Shown: positions 49,010-60,060 of the stretch, piece by piece | Position numbering within the stretch: the stretch's first letter is position 1 | Layout of the letters: each line of letters opens with the position of its first letter | Source of the DNA: Epiperipatus broadwayi | Taxonomy: Eukaryota; Onychophora; Udeonychophora; Euonychophora; Peripatidae | Reading direction: 5' to 3' | Assembly (NCBI GenBank): GCA_028023455.1 | Contig: JAQFVV010000031.1 | Coordinates: forward strand, 10,280,093-10,344,092 | DNA: 64,000 nt | Position numbers and translations under genes: made by a program | Notes under the pieces: generated by a model | Told to the model about the DNA's origin: nothing | Database searches by the model: none | The model's input: the letters and a program-made list of their open reading frames with translations, nothing else

Positions 49010-49545
49010 TTTAATCTTAAAAAAAGTACTTTTTGCACTTTATACCCACTATACATAAATTCCTTCTTTTTTCTTTCTTTTTTCTCAATTTCCTCTCAAT
49101 TTTGTCTATATTCTTTTTTCCACATAATTTATTAATAATCTTAATTGGATAATCATTTTTTATTGCCTCATTTTTTATACACTCCATTTCCTCCCTAAAT
49201 AACCCCTCCTCTGAACATAGATTAATTCCTCTAACTATTCTATTATTAACAATATTAATCCTATGTATATATTCAATATCTGATTCCCAATTACTCAATA
49301 ATCCATAAAAAGTATCTTTTCTAAAAATACTAGTCTCAATCCCTACTCTATAATTTTTTATAACTTTTTTAATTTTAACATCCATATAATTAATTGAATT
49401 ATTTATTTCTTTTTCCATTGTAAATTTTATGTTTTTCTCAATTGAATTAATATATTTTAAAAAACATTCTGATTTCCTTTCATTCCCATTGAATACCAAA
49501 AAATAATCATCAATATATCTCACATAAAATATAGGTTTTTGAGAA
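49010..49545 (-). pseudogene. Penelope-like reverse transcriptase, C-terminal part
   Basis: The frame starts within the catalytic palm (RYIDDYFLVFNGNE, the YxDD box), followed by FLKYINSIEKNIKFTMEKE and NYMDVKIKK, typical of Penelope reverse transcriptases. Everything upstream of the palm box is missing because the copy is truncated where it meets the inverted tail. Non-functional. Confidence 0.88.
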
Positions 49546-49718
49546 GGGAGTCAAGTAAGTGTGGTGTATGTTTTGTGTTTTTAATTTAATTGATTTTAAT
49601 GTATTTTATTTATTTTTAAATTTTATGGGGTTTATATGCTTTATATTGTTTTTAATTATTTTTGTTTTTTTGGTTTTATTATGTGAAGTTTGTTTATAAT
49701 GTAATGTTTTTTCTAGAT

Positions 49719-49760
49719 CCTTGAAAATGACTATAGAGTAAAGATAGTCGAAACGTTGGA
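49719..49760 (+). ncRNA. Hammerhead-like hairpin in the inverted Penelope tail
   Basis: Plus-strand twin of 48269-48310, same stem and GAAACGTTGG box. Confidence 0.42.
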
Positions 49761-49787
49761 AATAAGTGGATATATATATATAAAAAC

Positions 49788-49794
<7 letters not shown>

Positions 49795-49838
<44 letters not shown>

Positions 49839-50529
49839 AATAAAGTTTTTGAAAAGAAAAGAAGTGATTTTAATTATAGAATTATATGGCTATATGTACT
49901 GTATATTTTTGAAAAGAAAAAAGGATTGAGTCGTGATTAGAAATAGAAGTAAATGGATTTGTTATATACTCTTAGTTTATAATTTATTTCACTGTTACCC
50001 ATATCTAAATTCTCTTGTTATTTCTTAGTTCATTCTCTATTTTCCATTTAAATTGTTCCACTTTCTCATTCTCCTCTGATATGTAATCAATTGTTTATCT
50101 TACTTATTTTTCGTAATCGTTATATGTTGTGTATAATCAAATTAAATGTGTAATTATATTTATTATTGTTTTTTGCTTTATAGTTTTTGTTTAATGACTT
50201 TATTATATTTTTTGTTTTATTATATTATATCTTCTCATAATATACAGCCCATTTTCTAGTTTTATTATTATTTTTTGCAGTTATTTTTTATGCTTTATAT
50301 CCATATAATATAAAATTATTAGTCCAGACTTTAGTAGGTGTTAAATTTTTTCGTTTTTTTTTTATATTTTGGTCTTTTTAACAATTTCATTTATATTACT
50401 GTCTCCATATCTATGACTTCGTGTGTATATCTTTACTGTTAGAACCTTCTTCAAATTCTATTTCTAATATTTGCAATACTCTGTATGTAAATATTAAGTA
50501 TAATAAATAATGTTGAAATTTAATCCATT
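49795..50529. other. TA repeat, foldback arm and AT-rich spacer
   Basis: (TA)n at about 49797-49833. About 49836-49898 is the inverted partner of 48190-48239 (CATCAAATAAAGTTTTTG), so the Penelope-like element landed in a pre-existing foldback. From 49900 to 50529 nothing is recognised. Confidence 0.6.
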
Positions 50530-50796
50530 CTTCCAAAATCATCAAGATTTTTCAATCATTATTGATCTAAGATAAAATGAACGTCTCTTCAATTTAATCC
50601 AGTTTCATTGATCTATAGCCTCTCTTCTTTACAACAGACCAGAAAACTTTCCTATTTCATCCATCTGTTTTACATATGGTCTCTTTCTACTTCTTTTGCA
50701 TTCTGTTTGGATTCAGTTTAAACTTTTAACTGTCAATCCATTATCTCTTTTAGAAATAAATCCAACTCTATTATAGTTTTTTTAATATCAACAAAT

Positions 50797-51077
50797 AAAA
50801 AATCCTTCTCCTTTTTTCTTTTCAAAAACTTTATTTTTTATCTCAATACTGAACATATATATACATTAATATACAAAACTCCAACGTTTCAACTGTTTTA
50901 TCTCATACAGTCATTTTCAAGGATCTGCAACAATATTAAATACACATCAACAAATAAACTTCAATTACATAAAAACTTTCTCTTACATTAACATAATAAC
51001 AAACATATTAAACATATAGAAATATATTTTACTTACAGCTTTCTCCCACTGCTATATTTTATTATTCTTTTTTTTTT
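50797..51077 (-). mobile_element. Penelope-like tail fragment
   Basis: Contains the same CAAAAACTTTATT and CCAACGTTTC...CATTTTCAAGGATCT tail modules as the element at 48240, in minus orientation, inside the old RTE copy. No coding sequence is left. Confidence 0.7.
50881..50922 (-). ncRNA. Hammerhead-like hairpin, second Penelope tail
   Basis: The stem reads GACTGT/ACAGTT here against GACTAT/ATAGTC at 48269. Paired positions changed together, while GAAACGTTGGA and CTTGAAAATGACT are conserved. Confidence 0.45.
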
Positions 51078-52098
51078 TATATTTACATTGGTTAATTCAT
51101 CAATGATACCATTTTGTTCTTTCACTCATATATTTAGTATATTTAATCTCTTCATGTTCTTTCTAATATACATTTCACCATAATGCATTGAATGGTTTAA
51201 AGATTTTCTATATTGTTCTTCTGTTGATCAAGTCTCAGATTCATAATTTAAGAATTGATAAAATACATCTATTAAAATATTTTTTTCCAAACCCATAGAC
51301 ATATTTCTTTTTAATATTAAATTATTTCTACTATAAATCTTTCATCAAAGTTAAACCTATGATTAATTTCTTTCATTACGTTTAATGATGCATTATAATA
51401 TGATCCAAATATTTGTAGTTGTTAACTTTATTTTCTTTTTTTAAGTTAATTCATTGAACCTTAATATTTTTTTTTAATATCTGATAAATCTTACAGTTTT
51501 AAAAGCTTTGAAATATTATTTGCAAAAACAACCATATCATCGCAAAATCCAGATGATTTAAATAATCTATATTTACTTTTATTCCATTAGCTTTCTATTT
51601 TAATCCCCAAAATACTTCTTGAAAAACTGCTAGAAAAAGTTTTAAATATATGAAATTAATATTCTTTCATCATTTTCAATGATAATTTTCTTGATATCTC
51701 TCATAATCTAATCTTTAATATTGCATTTTGATAAATATATTCAGAATATGAAAATATTCCTGTTTTATATCTTGTTAATCCAATGTATTAATCTCATTAT
51801 TAATGCTGCCATTTTAAAATCTACAAATCCAAAGTGTAATGGCAACTTATATTCATTGATTCTTCCAAAACTTTTTTTAATTCTTGGACTAAATGCAGCT
51901 TATTTTTTTGGTTGATTAAAATTCAAAGTTGGCTGTAAAGAAGATGTACTTATCTTGATAAAGATTTTGTATGGATGTGATAGTAAACTGTTATGTCTGT
52001 AATTTTTAATATTTTGTTTATCACCTTTCTTAAATATCAAAAGTGTTATTGCATTCTTCCAATCTGGTTTGTCATTTAAGCATTTGGTACATAACTAG

Positions 52099-52626
52099 TC
52101 AAGCAGTAGTGGTTGAGAGGTCAGTGACAGCTGCTTTACAAGCAGGTGTCCTGGGTTAGTGGTAAATAAGTTTGTAAGAAATCATTATAAACCGGTGGAC
52201 ACTTAGAGAATCCCAATATCAATAACATTCAACAATCTCAAATTGTTGCCAAGGCAATCTCCTTTTAATAATAAATATAAAATTCCACCTTTATTTATGG
52301 TCCAATATATTTATGCAGACACTAAAGATTGCAACTTGACCACAGAGATTGAAATTATTGATACCTTTATTATTAAAAGGAAATTGCCTTGACAACAGTT
52401 TGAGATTGTTGATTGATATTGGGATTGTATAAGTGTTGACTGGTTTTTAATATTTATTTACCACCCCATTTAGTCTTGAGAATTATTACACACACACACA
52501 CACACATACACACACATATATATATAATTAAAAACACTCAACACTTAGATAATCCCAATGCCAATAACAATCAACAATTTGAAATTGTTATCAAGGCAAC
52601 CTCTTTTTAGCAATATATATATATAG
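52099..52626. repeat. Family G foldbacks with CA microsatellite
   Basis: Arms at about 52198-52275 and 52365-52440 are inverted copies (AACAATCTCAAATTGTTG and complement). A related block is at 52540-52616 and its inverted partner at about 55767-55800, now separated by the RTE insertion. A (CA)n/(TA)n run lies at 52486-52527. Non-coding. Confidence 0.6.
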
Positions 52627-53160
52627 TTTACCATCTTTCATTTGTTTACCAATTCTAGCATTAAAGTTTCCCATAAAAATTTTAAAATGTTGTTTACTCT
52701 GATCAAAAGCCTTTTGTACATCCATATAAAAATCTTCTACTACTTCATCACTATGAGAACTTGTTGGGGCATAAACCTGAATTATCTACATTTGGTATTT
52801 GCTATTAAGTTGTAAAACTAATCTTGCCAGTCTGTCTGATACTCCATCAATCTCCACAATGTTTTTCTTCCATTTTTTATTTATAACAAATCCTATTCCA
52901 TTTGTATTTCCAATATTATAGTATAGTATATGTCCACTTTTTAAATCAATTGTTACTTCACCTTTTCTTCTTCTAATTCTTGCAATCTTCCTTCACTTGA
53001 AAATGATCTGCAGTTGTAAGTATCTAAATAAAAAGTCATCATCAAATGGAAGCCTGAGTCCACAATCAGGGGATACTTAGCGCCCTCCACCTTGGTTGAT
53101 GACTTTACAGCCTCTTGGGAATAAGGGCCATGGTTTATTTTTGTCTATCATGATTATATA
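52627..53160 (-). pseudogene. RTE endonuclease, inverted segment
   Basis: Reverse complement of the region 36168-36770 of the younger RTE copy, including the endonuclease start and the QVYAPTS region. It ends near the MGDFNARIG motif at the left boundary. It belongs to the same insertion as 53405-55756. Confidence 0.85.
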
Positions 53161-53404
53161 TATCAGAAAAAAATACTCTTAAACTTGGAGGTAAAAAGTC
53201 AATAAACTCACCATGCTGGCTAATGTGTGTCAGTGAGCAGCCCATTCATGTTCATATACTATATGAATAATCACATAGTAATAACAGCTGCAATGACAAG
53301 AACGTATGGAGTGGACATTAGGAATTTGCCCTGCTTGGTTCTTTTAAGGCCTTCAAGAGGAATCAAAGGGTCTCCTTTTAGTTAATAGCAAACTTCTTTT
53401 TGCA

Positions 53405-54395
53405 TTTGGTGAACAAATGAAAGATGAAAATGCTGTAGGTAATTTTGGTTATGGTAATAGAAATGAGAGATGACCTAGACTTGTGGAGTTTGCAAATTCT
53501 TTTTTTGAGAAAAATGTTAAAAGGAAATGGTCATGGAAGCATCTAAATGAAGGTACAGCAGAATTGAATTATATTTTGATTAACAGAAAATACATATTTC
53601 AAGATTGTAATGTTCTTAATAAATTTAACATAGGAAGTGATCATCGATTAGTAAGATGTAAGATACATGTTAATGCAAAACTAGAGTGACAAAAATTATT
53701 AAAAAAAACAATATTTACAGTTGATATTCCTAATCTTCAGAAACATTCTAATGAATTTAAATTAGAACTTACAAATCAGTTTCAAGTATTAGTAGATTTT
53801 GAACGATTCAGATTTGAATGACATTAATAGGAAAATAACTGATACATTTTTAAAAACTGCAACAAAGATAGCTGGTAGACAAAAGCAGCAATTGACCAAT
53901 AAAATTTCTACTGAGACTAGAGAATTTATGAAGAAATGAAGGAATATGAGGATATACAACAATGATGCATTAAAAAAGATTAAATATCTCGAATTTTGTA
54001 AAATGGTGTGGAAAAGAGTTGAAAATGAAATAAGAAAGTATAAGTGTGAACTAGCAAGGAAAGCTGTAGAAGAGAATAAAAGTCAAAAAAGTGCAAAACA
54101 ACATTTTGGGATTAGTAGGAAATTTATATCTGCAATAAGAAAAGAAGATAGCATTATTACTAAAAAGAGAGATGGCATAATGAAATGTGTAGAAGACTTC
54201 TATCAAGAATTATATAGTAATAAAGAATAAGTGCCTCCTATACCTATTATATCTTCCAAATTGACCAGAATTTTGAATGAGGAAGTGAGATATGCAATTA
54301 AATTTATGAAGAAAGGGAAGGCTCCAGGTAATGATGGAATTACAATTGATATATTAAAAGAAGCAAGTGAAGAAATAGAATTTTTTTAGCAAAGT
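53405..54395 (+). pseudogene. RTE endonuclease end, linker and start of reverse transcriptase
   Basis: Forward continuation with SDHRLVRCK intact (compare the stop at that point in the other copy), a basic linker and KAPGNDGI. Stops near 53474, 53688 and 54230 and frameshifts near 53806 and 54387 break it. Confidence 0.86.
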
Positions 54396-55755
54396 TATAT
54401 ACCAAATGTCTAAATAATAAAGATGTACCAGATGATTGGAAGAATGCAGTATTAATATTTTAAAAAGGCGATAAAGAAGATATTAGAAATTACAGACCTA
54501 TCAGTCTTTTATCAGTTTTATACAAATTTTTACTTTAAGATAATTACAACTCATCTACAGAAAACACTGGATTACCACCAACCAAGAGAAGCTGGATTTA
54601 AAAGTGGTTTTAGTACAGTAGATCATATCCAGGTATTGAGAGAAGTTATAGAAAGGACAAATGAATATGAGTTGCCATTATGCTTAGGATTTGTAGATTA
54701 TGAAAAGGCATTTGATTCTATAAACATTTCTCCAGTGATTAAAGCATTGGATCATCAAGGGGTAGATCCAGGATATTGTCATATTTTAAAGAATATTTAT
54801 AAAAATGCAACAGCAACAATTAGATTATATAATGATAGTAGGAAAATTAACATTGAAAAGGGTGTAAGTCAAGATGACTCCATGTCTCCAAAACTTTTTA
54901 CAGCAATGCTGCAAGAAGTATTTTTTGGATTAAAATGGTAAAATTAAGGAGTAGTAGTAAATGGAGATTATTTAAATCAATTAGATTTTGCAGATGATGT
55001 GGTTGTTTTTTTCAAATAATGCTTTAGCGTTACAGGAAATGTTGCAGAAGTTATCAGGTGAAAGTAGGAAAGTAGCCTAAAGATAAATGTTAAAAAGACA
55101 AAAGTAATGTTTAATACATTTTTTTCAAAATATAAAAATAAAGATTGATTATGATGAATTAGAAGAAGTTAATAGTTACAAATACCTTGGTCAGATTATT
55201 AATATAGATGGAAATATAATGGATGAAATTAATCATAGAATTACACTTGGTTGGAGGGCTTTTGGTAGAAATAACTTGATACTAAAAGGAAATATGCCTA
55301 TTTGTTTGAAAAGGAAGGTTTTTAATAAATGTGTTTTGCCAGTTCTTACTTATGGATTTGAGACTTGGACATTTAATAGAAGAGCAATACAGAGACTTCC
55401 AACCACTCAAAAAGTAGGGAGAGATGCATATTTGAAATAACAAGAAAAGATCAAAAACGCAATGTATGGGTAAGAGAACAAACAGGTGTTATTGATCTCA
55501 TTGAAAACATTAAAAGACTGAAGTGGAGTTGGGCTGGACATATTGCTAGAAGAGATGATAATAGATGGACAATTGAAATTCTAAACGGGATTCCAAGAGA
55601 TTGTAAAAGACCCAGAAAGAGACCACATTTGAGATGGATGGATGAAATAAGAAAGTATGCAGGGTTGATGTGGAGAAGAGAAGATAAAAATAGAAAAATA
55701 TGGATTGAACTTGGAGAGACCTTCATCCTGCAGTGGATTGATAATGGTTGATGAT
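54396..55755 (+). pseudogene. RTE reverse transcriptase
   Basis: Contains NYRPI, FVDYEKAFDSI, a mutated GVSQDDSMSPKLF (GVRQGDS in the other copy), DFADDVVVF, LPVLTYGFETW and the basic C-terminal region ending before a GAT-rich tail. Several frameshifts (near 54470, 54940, 55010 and 55430) inactivate it. Confidence 0.88.
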
Positions 55756-56124
55756 GATATATATAGCGCCTTGGCAGCAGGTTGAAGATTTTTGGTATTG
55801 ATAAGTGCAGGCTGCTTTCATATATATATATATTGGGAGAAAAAAAAATCTAAATATTTAACCAATTTATGTTCATTTAATGGTTCAAGACAGAAAAGAA
55901 AAGGCTAAGACACCACAGAAAATACAAAGTTATTGAAAGAAGAAATATTAATTTTTTTTACAAAGTATAAATTTAGAATCATAGCACGATTATTTTAATG
56001 TTTTGTAATTCTTTTGCATACGTTATTCCTAAACGTAGCGAAACAATGTCTTTTTTCTTTTTATATCATATAGAGAATACACTTTCGTTAGCGAAGACAT
56101 ATATCATCAATATTTATAAAAATC

Positions 56125-56386
56125 ACTAAACATCACACGATCACCATCTCTTTACTGGCACATAATTGTTGTAAACAATGGCAAAACTCTCCATACAGTA
56201 GTGCCACCCTGTGCCAAACAGAGTAATCAATGGATGCCAGAATGATGGCCACAAGCCAGAAACTAGTCTGGGGATATTGGATGAGTAGGCACTAGATAGG
56301 GATTTTATGCACAAGCCTTCTGGCATCCATTGATTACTCTGTTTGGCACAGGGTGACACTACTGTATGGAGAGTGTTGCCTTTGTT
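56125..56386. mobile_element. Family A foldback with half a ribozyme, perfect 14-bp TSD
   Basis: The left arm (56170-56242) and right arm (56318-56390) are inverted copies with the GGCAAAACTC tail motif outward. The plus unit starts inside the hammerhead, so only the second half of the core is present (GATGGCCACAAGCC, GAAACTAGTC). TATTTATAAAAATC at 56111-56124 and 56387-56400 is a perfect 14-bp duplication. Confidence 0.82.
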
Positions 56387-56400
56387 TATTTATAAAAATC

Positions 56401-57223
56401 CATTAAAAAAAAAACTTTAATCTTATTATTCGACTGTAAGCCATAACCCAAGCATCCATTTCACATGTAAACCGCAACTAAATTTTTTACTAGTGCGAGA
56501 TGGTTAATACATCTTTTTTCTTTATTGGAAAGAGAAAGACATTACGATCTTTTTTAAAAAATATGTGATTTATCATGTTTTTATTTTTTACTTTTATACT
56601 TATAACGGTTGATCTGCTTTAAGACTAATGCTCTAGGTAGGTAGCCTATATTTGACTTCAGACAAAATATAAAAAAAATGTTTTTATTATTTTTACAAAG
56701 AAAATATTGTAATTTATGTAATATTTTTAAATGTTTTGCTTTAAACTTTCAAAAAGAAAAGTCATCGCTAGTTTAAATATATCAGAAAATAAATGTAAGT
56801 TTAAAAGGGTTATTAAACGGAATGAAAAGATAAATTAATTACATGGATTTAAAATTTCAGTAATGTTTGCTCTTTTTCATCTCAGCGAGTAATACAAAAA
56901 TGAAAATCAATCTTCTTATAATTTCTTCTCTATTGATAATTTTATCTTTCAAATAAGGTAATGAAAAAGATTTTTTTTAGTCGGTTATCATGATCTTTTA
57001 TTATAAAAAAAAGATTATTAGGTCAGAAAATATATTAGTATAAATATAATCTGAAAGCATTTAAAAAAAAACTAATTTATTTTAATATAAAACTGTCACT
57101 ATTTAAAATACAGTATATCGCTATAAATGCGTGTATTAAATTCTGTCTGTCTAAGAAAATCGTGCCACATACCAAAAATAGTATATTAATTACAAACTTT
57201 AATTAAAAGGAAAAAAAACTTAC
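56401..57223. other. AT-rich stretch, nothing recognised
   Basis: No supported feature. By position it could be intron if the exon at 57224 is real. Confidence 0.5.
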
Positions 57224-57301
57224 AGTACTATATACTTCATTTAAAACTGCAACTTCGCGAGGTCTATTTTCATTTCCAAATATTCGATCTATGCTGTCCA
57301 A
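57224..57301 (-). CDS. Candidate 26-codon exon of a host gene
   Basis: On the minus strand, TATTTTTAG precedes 78 open bases that end at a consensus donor GTAAGT. The exon is in phase 0 at both ends and encodes 26 residues, starting LDSIDRIFGNENRPREVAV and continuing LNEVYST. It is more GC-rich and of more complex composition than its surroundings. No frame from a transposon in this window matches. I do not recognise the protein. The next minus-strand candidate exon at 32862-33129 starts in phase 0, so the two could be consecutive with a transposon-filled intron of about 24 kb. Confidence 0.5.
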
Positions 57302-58035
57302 CTAAAAATATAAATAAACAAAAACAAAAATTATATATATACTATTTAAAAAATAAAAGACATTTTAACACATACACTTTATGCGTTGAAAGAATGTATT
57401 AGAAAATCTCTATGAATAAAACTAAAAGACATTTGGGAAAATGTAGTTGATATATAATTTGAAAAAAATGATAATAATAAGACGGATTAAATAAGGGGAA
57501 ATGTTTTGAAGATGGCAGATAATATAAAAACTATGTCGGATAATCCAAGAGTATATATTGGCAGTTAATTATATATATATATATATATGAACATGGATCT
57601 ATGAGTGTCAAATATTGTTTAGAATTCTTTTTTTTTTCTAAGTGAAGTTAGAAAAAAAAATTCCATGTGGAGAAAATTCAACAAGTGAATAATTTTAATC
57701 GTTATTTCGGTATAGACAGATAAGTAGATAGATAGAATGGTAATTTTTTATAATAGAGATAATTGAATTATTATGATTAACTAGTACTAATATTTCCTTA
57801 TATGAATTGATTCAGAAGATAAAATACTATATGTCATAAGACTGCCGCCGCTTTATGCATTAATATGCATGATTAGGTATTAATTTTTAATACATTTATG
57901 TATAGTTTGATTGACAATTTTGTTACATGTAATTAAAATGTATTTATATATAACTTGATATTTGATAACATGTTTAATAATTGTATACATATTTCTCAAA
58001 ATAAAGCCTTAGTTTTAATATATATATATATATAT
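57302..58035. other. AT-rich stretch with TA runs
   Basis: TA runs at about 57570-57588 and 58017-58035. The LTR element starts in the second. Nothing else recognised. Confidence 0.5.
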
Positions 58036-59120
58036 TGTAACCGGACCCGCATACAACCGTTTTATTACGTCAGTTGTAACAATTTTCTGATGAGCATGCT
58101 GTAGGAAGGAACTATCAATTGACATTCCTAATGCAGATGTTAATGCCTCCTACAACAATATTTCCTGCTCATCAGAGGATGTAGTACCATAGAGACTGGA
58201 AGCATCTAAACATTTCTGTTTGGTTTTCCAAACAGCGCCATTAGAGTTCCGTCTCACTACAACCTGACTTGCCTAGGTCTAGTTATGCCAGACGTAGCTC
58301 AGAAGGCATGAGATTCTCATGAACAAGTGCTATAACTGATGAGTGATGCAATAAAACAAAACAGAATTGGACAACTGGATAACCAATTTAATTTTTAGTA
58401 ACAAAAAATTTTATTAAATAACAATTAATTTGCAATTTCTAACGAAGTTCATTTCTATCCACATGATAACTCATTTTCATTTTACTTATGAAAGAGTTAG
58501 AAGCAGTTTTTTTTTTTTTTATCAATAGTTCATTTACAAATTCATTTATGAGAAGAAGTTTGGAAACAGTCTAATTCAACAATAGTTCATTTTTGAATTC
58601 CTTTATGAGAAGAAGCTTGGAAATATTCTAATTCAACAATAGTTCATTTTGAATTCATTTATGAGAAGAAGCTTGGAAATATTCTAATTCAACAATAGTT
58701 CATTTTGAATTCATTTATGAGAAGAAGCTTGGAAACATTCTAATTCAACAATAGTTCATTTTTGAATTCCTTTATGAGAAGAAGCTTGGAAACATTCTAA
58801 TTCAACAATAGTTCATTTTTGAATCCCTTTATGAGAAGAAGCTTGGAAATATTCTAATTCAACAATAGTTCATTTTTGAATTCTTTTATGTGAAGAACCT
58901 TAGAAGCAGTCAAGCATTTATGGTTTATACAATAATTCATTTTGAATTCATTTAAGGGAGGAACCTTAGAAGCAGTCAAGCATTTATGGTTTATACAACA
59001 TTTCATTATTCTATGAATTATTATTGATTGGTAAACATTTAAACTCAGCAATTCTTGGCTTGTGGAGCATTTATCATTTAGTAATTAAAGTATTCCTAAT
59101 TTAGTCAAATATAAAAGTAT
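58036..59120 (-). repeat. 3' LTR of the gag-only element (aligned part)
   Basis: Matches 62915-64000 with few differences. The LTR probably extends further right. A hairpin (TCTGATGAGCA at 58086-58096, TGCTCATCAGA at 58166-58176) is conserved in both copies. Confidence 0.88.
58540..58900. repeat. 57-58 bp minisatellite inside the LTR
   Basis: About six tandem copies of a unit containing TTATGAGAAGAAGCTTGG and ATTCAACAATAGTTCATTTT. The same array is present in the right LTR (about 63415-63770). Confidence 0.9.
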
Positions 59121-59830
59121 ATTCACACACATAAACTCTGTTTGGCTTGTGGAGCATTTATAATTTAGTCAAATATAAAGGTATATTCATATACATAAAC
59201 TCTGTTTGGCTTGTGGAGCATTTATCATTTAGTAATTAAAGCATTTCTAATTTAGTCAAATATAAAGGTATATTCATACACATAAACTCTGTTTGGCTTG
59301 TGGAGCATTTATAATTTAGTCAAATATAAAAGTATATTCATATACATAAATTCTGTTTGGCTTGTGGAGCATTTATCATTTAGTAATTAAAGCATTTCTA
59401 ATTTAGTCAAATATAAAGGTATATTCATACACATAAACTCTGTTTGGCTTGTGGAGCATTTATAATTTAGTCAAATATAAAAGTATATTCATATACATAA
59501 ATTCTGTTTGGCTTGTGGAGCATTTATCATTTAGTAATTAAATCATTTCTAATTTAGTCAAATATAAAGGTATATTCATACACATAAACTCTGTTTGGCT
59601 TGTGGAGCATTTATAATTTAGTCAAATATAAAAGTATATTCATATACATAAATTCTGTTTGGCTTGTGGAGCATTTATCATTTAGTCAAATATAAAACTA
59701 TATTCATATACATAAACTCTGTTTGGCTTGTGGAGCATTTATAATTTAGTCAAATATAAAAGTATATTCATATACATAAATTCTGTTTGGCTTGTGGAGC
59801 ATTTATCATTTAGTAATTAAAGCATTTCTA
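59050..59830. repeat. Higher-order minisatellite inside the LTR region
   Basis: Units of about 90 bp with GTTTGGCTTGTGGAGCATTT and TAGTCAAATATAAA alternate in two forms, giving a period of about 180 bp. A third array (about 78-bp unit, ATTATTTCATAACTTCA) follows at 59840-60060. Confidence 0.88.
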
Positions 59831-60060
59831 ATCCATATAGTAAATACGTTCAAATATTTTTATAAATAAATTTGCGTATAACTATTTCATAACTTCATTT
59901 TATAACGTATGATAAACATGTTCTAATATTTTATAAAATAAATTCTACGTAATTATTTCATAACTTCACTTTATAACGCATGATAAAGATGTTTTAATAT
60001 TTTATAAAACAAATTCTATGTAATTATTTCATAACTTCACTTTATAACGTATGATAAAGA

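Larger units (their letters stand above)
48240..49781 (-). mobile_element. Penelope-like element, 5'-truncated, head-to-head with its own tail
   Basis: A minus-strand copy (48240 to about 49538) keeps the end of a reverse transcriptase, a GIY-YIG endonuclease and a 3' tail. It is joined head-to-head to a second tail-only copy in plus orientation (about 49539-49781). The two tails are almost perfect inverted repeats of about 245 bp. The duplication AAAAACTTTATTT (48227-48239 and 49782-49794) is perfect, 13 bp. Tails lie outward, as in the hammerhead families. Penelope-like elements commonly insert as such partial inverted or tandem pairs. Confidence 0.9.
50530..52098 (-). pseudogene. Old RTE LINE copy, 3' half, minus strand
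   Basis: Reverse complement of the reverse transcriptase and 3' part of the RTE family. The C-terminal end is near 50560-50790, the thumb region at 51090-51460 and the reverse transcriptase N-terminal motifs near 51960-52098. It is heavily mutated and split by a Penelope fragment at about 50797-51077. Upstream sequence is missing. Confidence 0.78.
52627..55756 (+). mobile_element. RTE LINE copy with 5' inversion (twin-priming product)
   Basis: The 5' part lies inverted at 52627-53404 and the remainder in forward orientation at 53405-55756. Together they cover about 3.1 kb. The 19-bp segment around ACAAATGAAAGATG is present at both the outer end of the inverted part and the start of the forward part. 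ATATATATAG flanks both sides (52617-52626 and 55757-55766). This is the arrangement produced when both target strands prime on one RNA. Frameshifts and stops make it inactive. Confidence 0.9.

Noticed and set aside
58086-58176. CTGATGAG in the gag-only LTR as a hammerhead
   Set aside because: There is no GAAA box or NUH triplet at a proper distance. The motif is one arm of a simple hairpin.
58854-59051. A 65-codon frame recurring at 63730
   Set aside because: It lies within LTR minisatellite sequence and is repeated because the LTR is.
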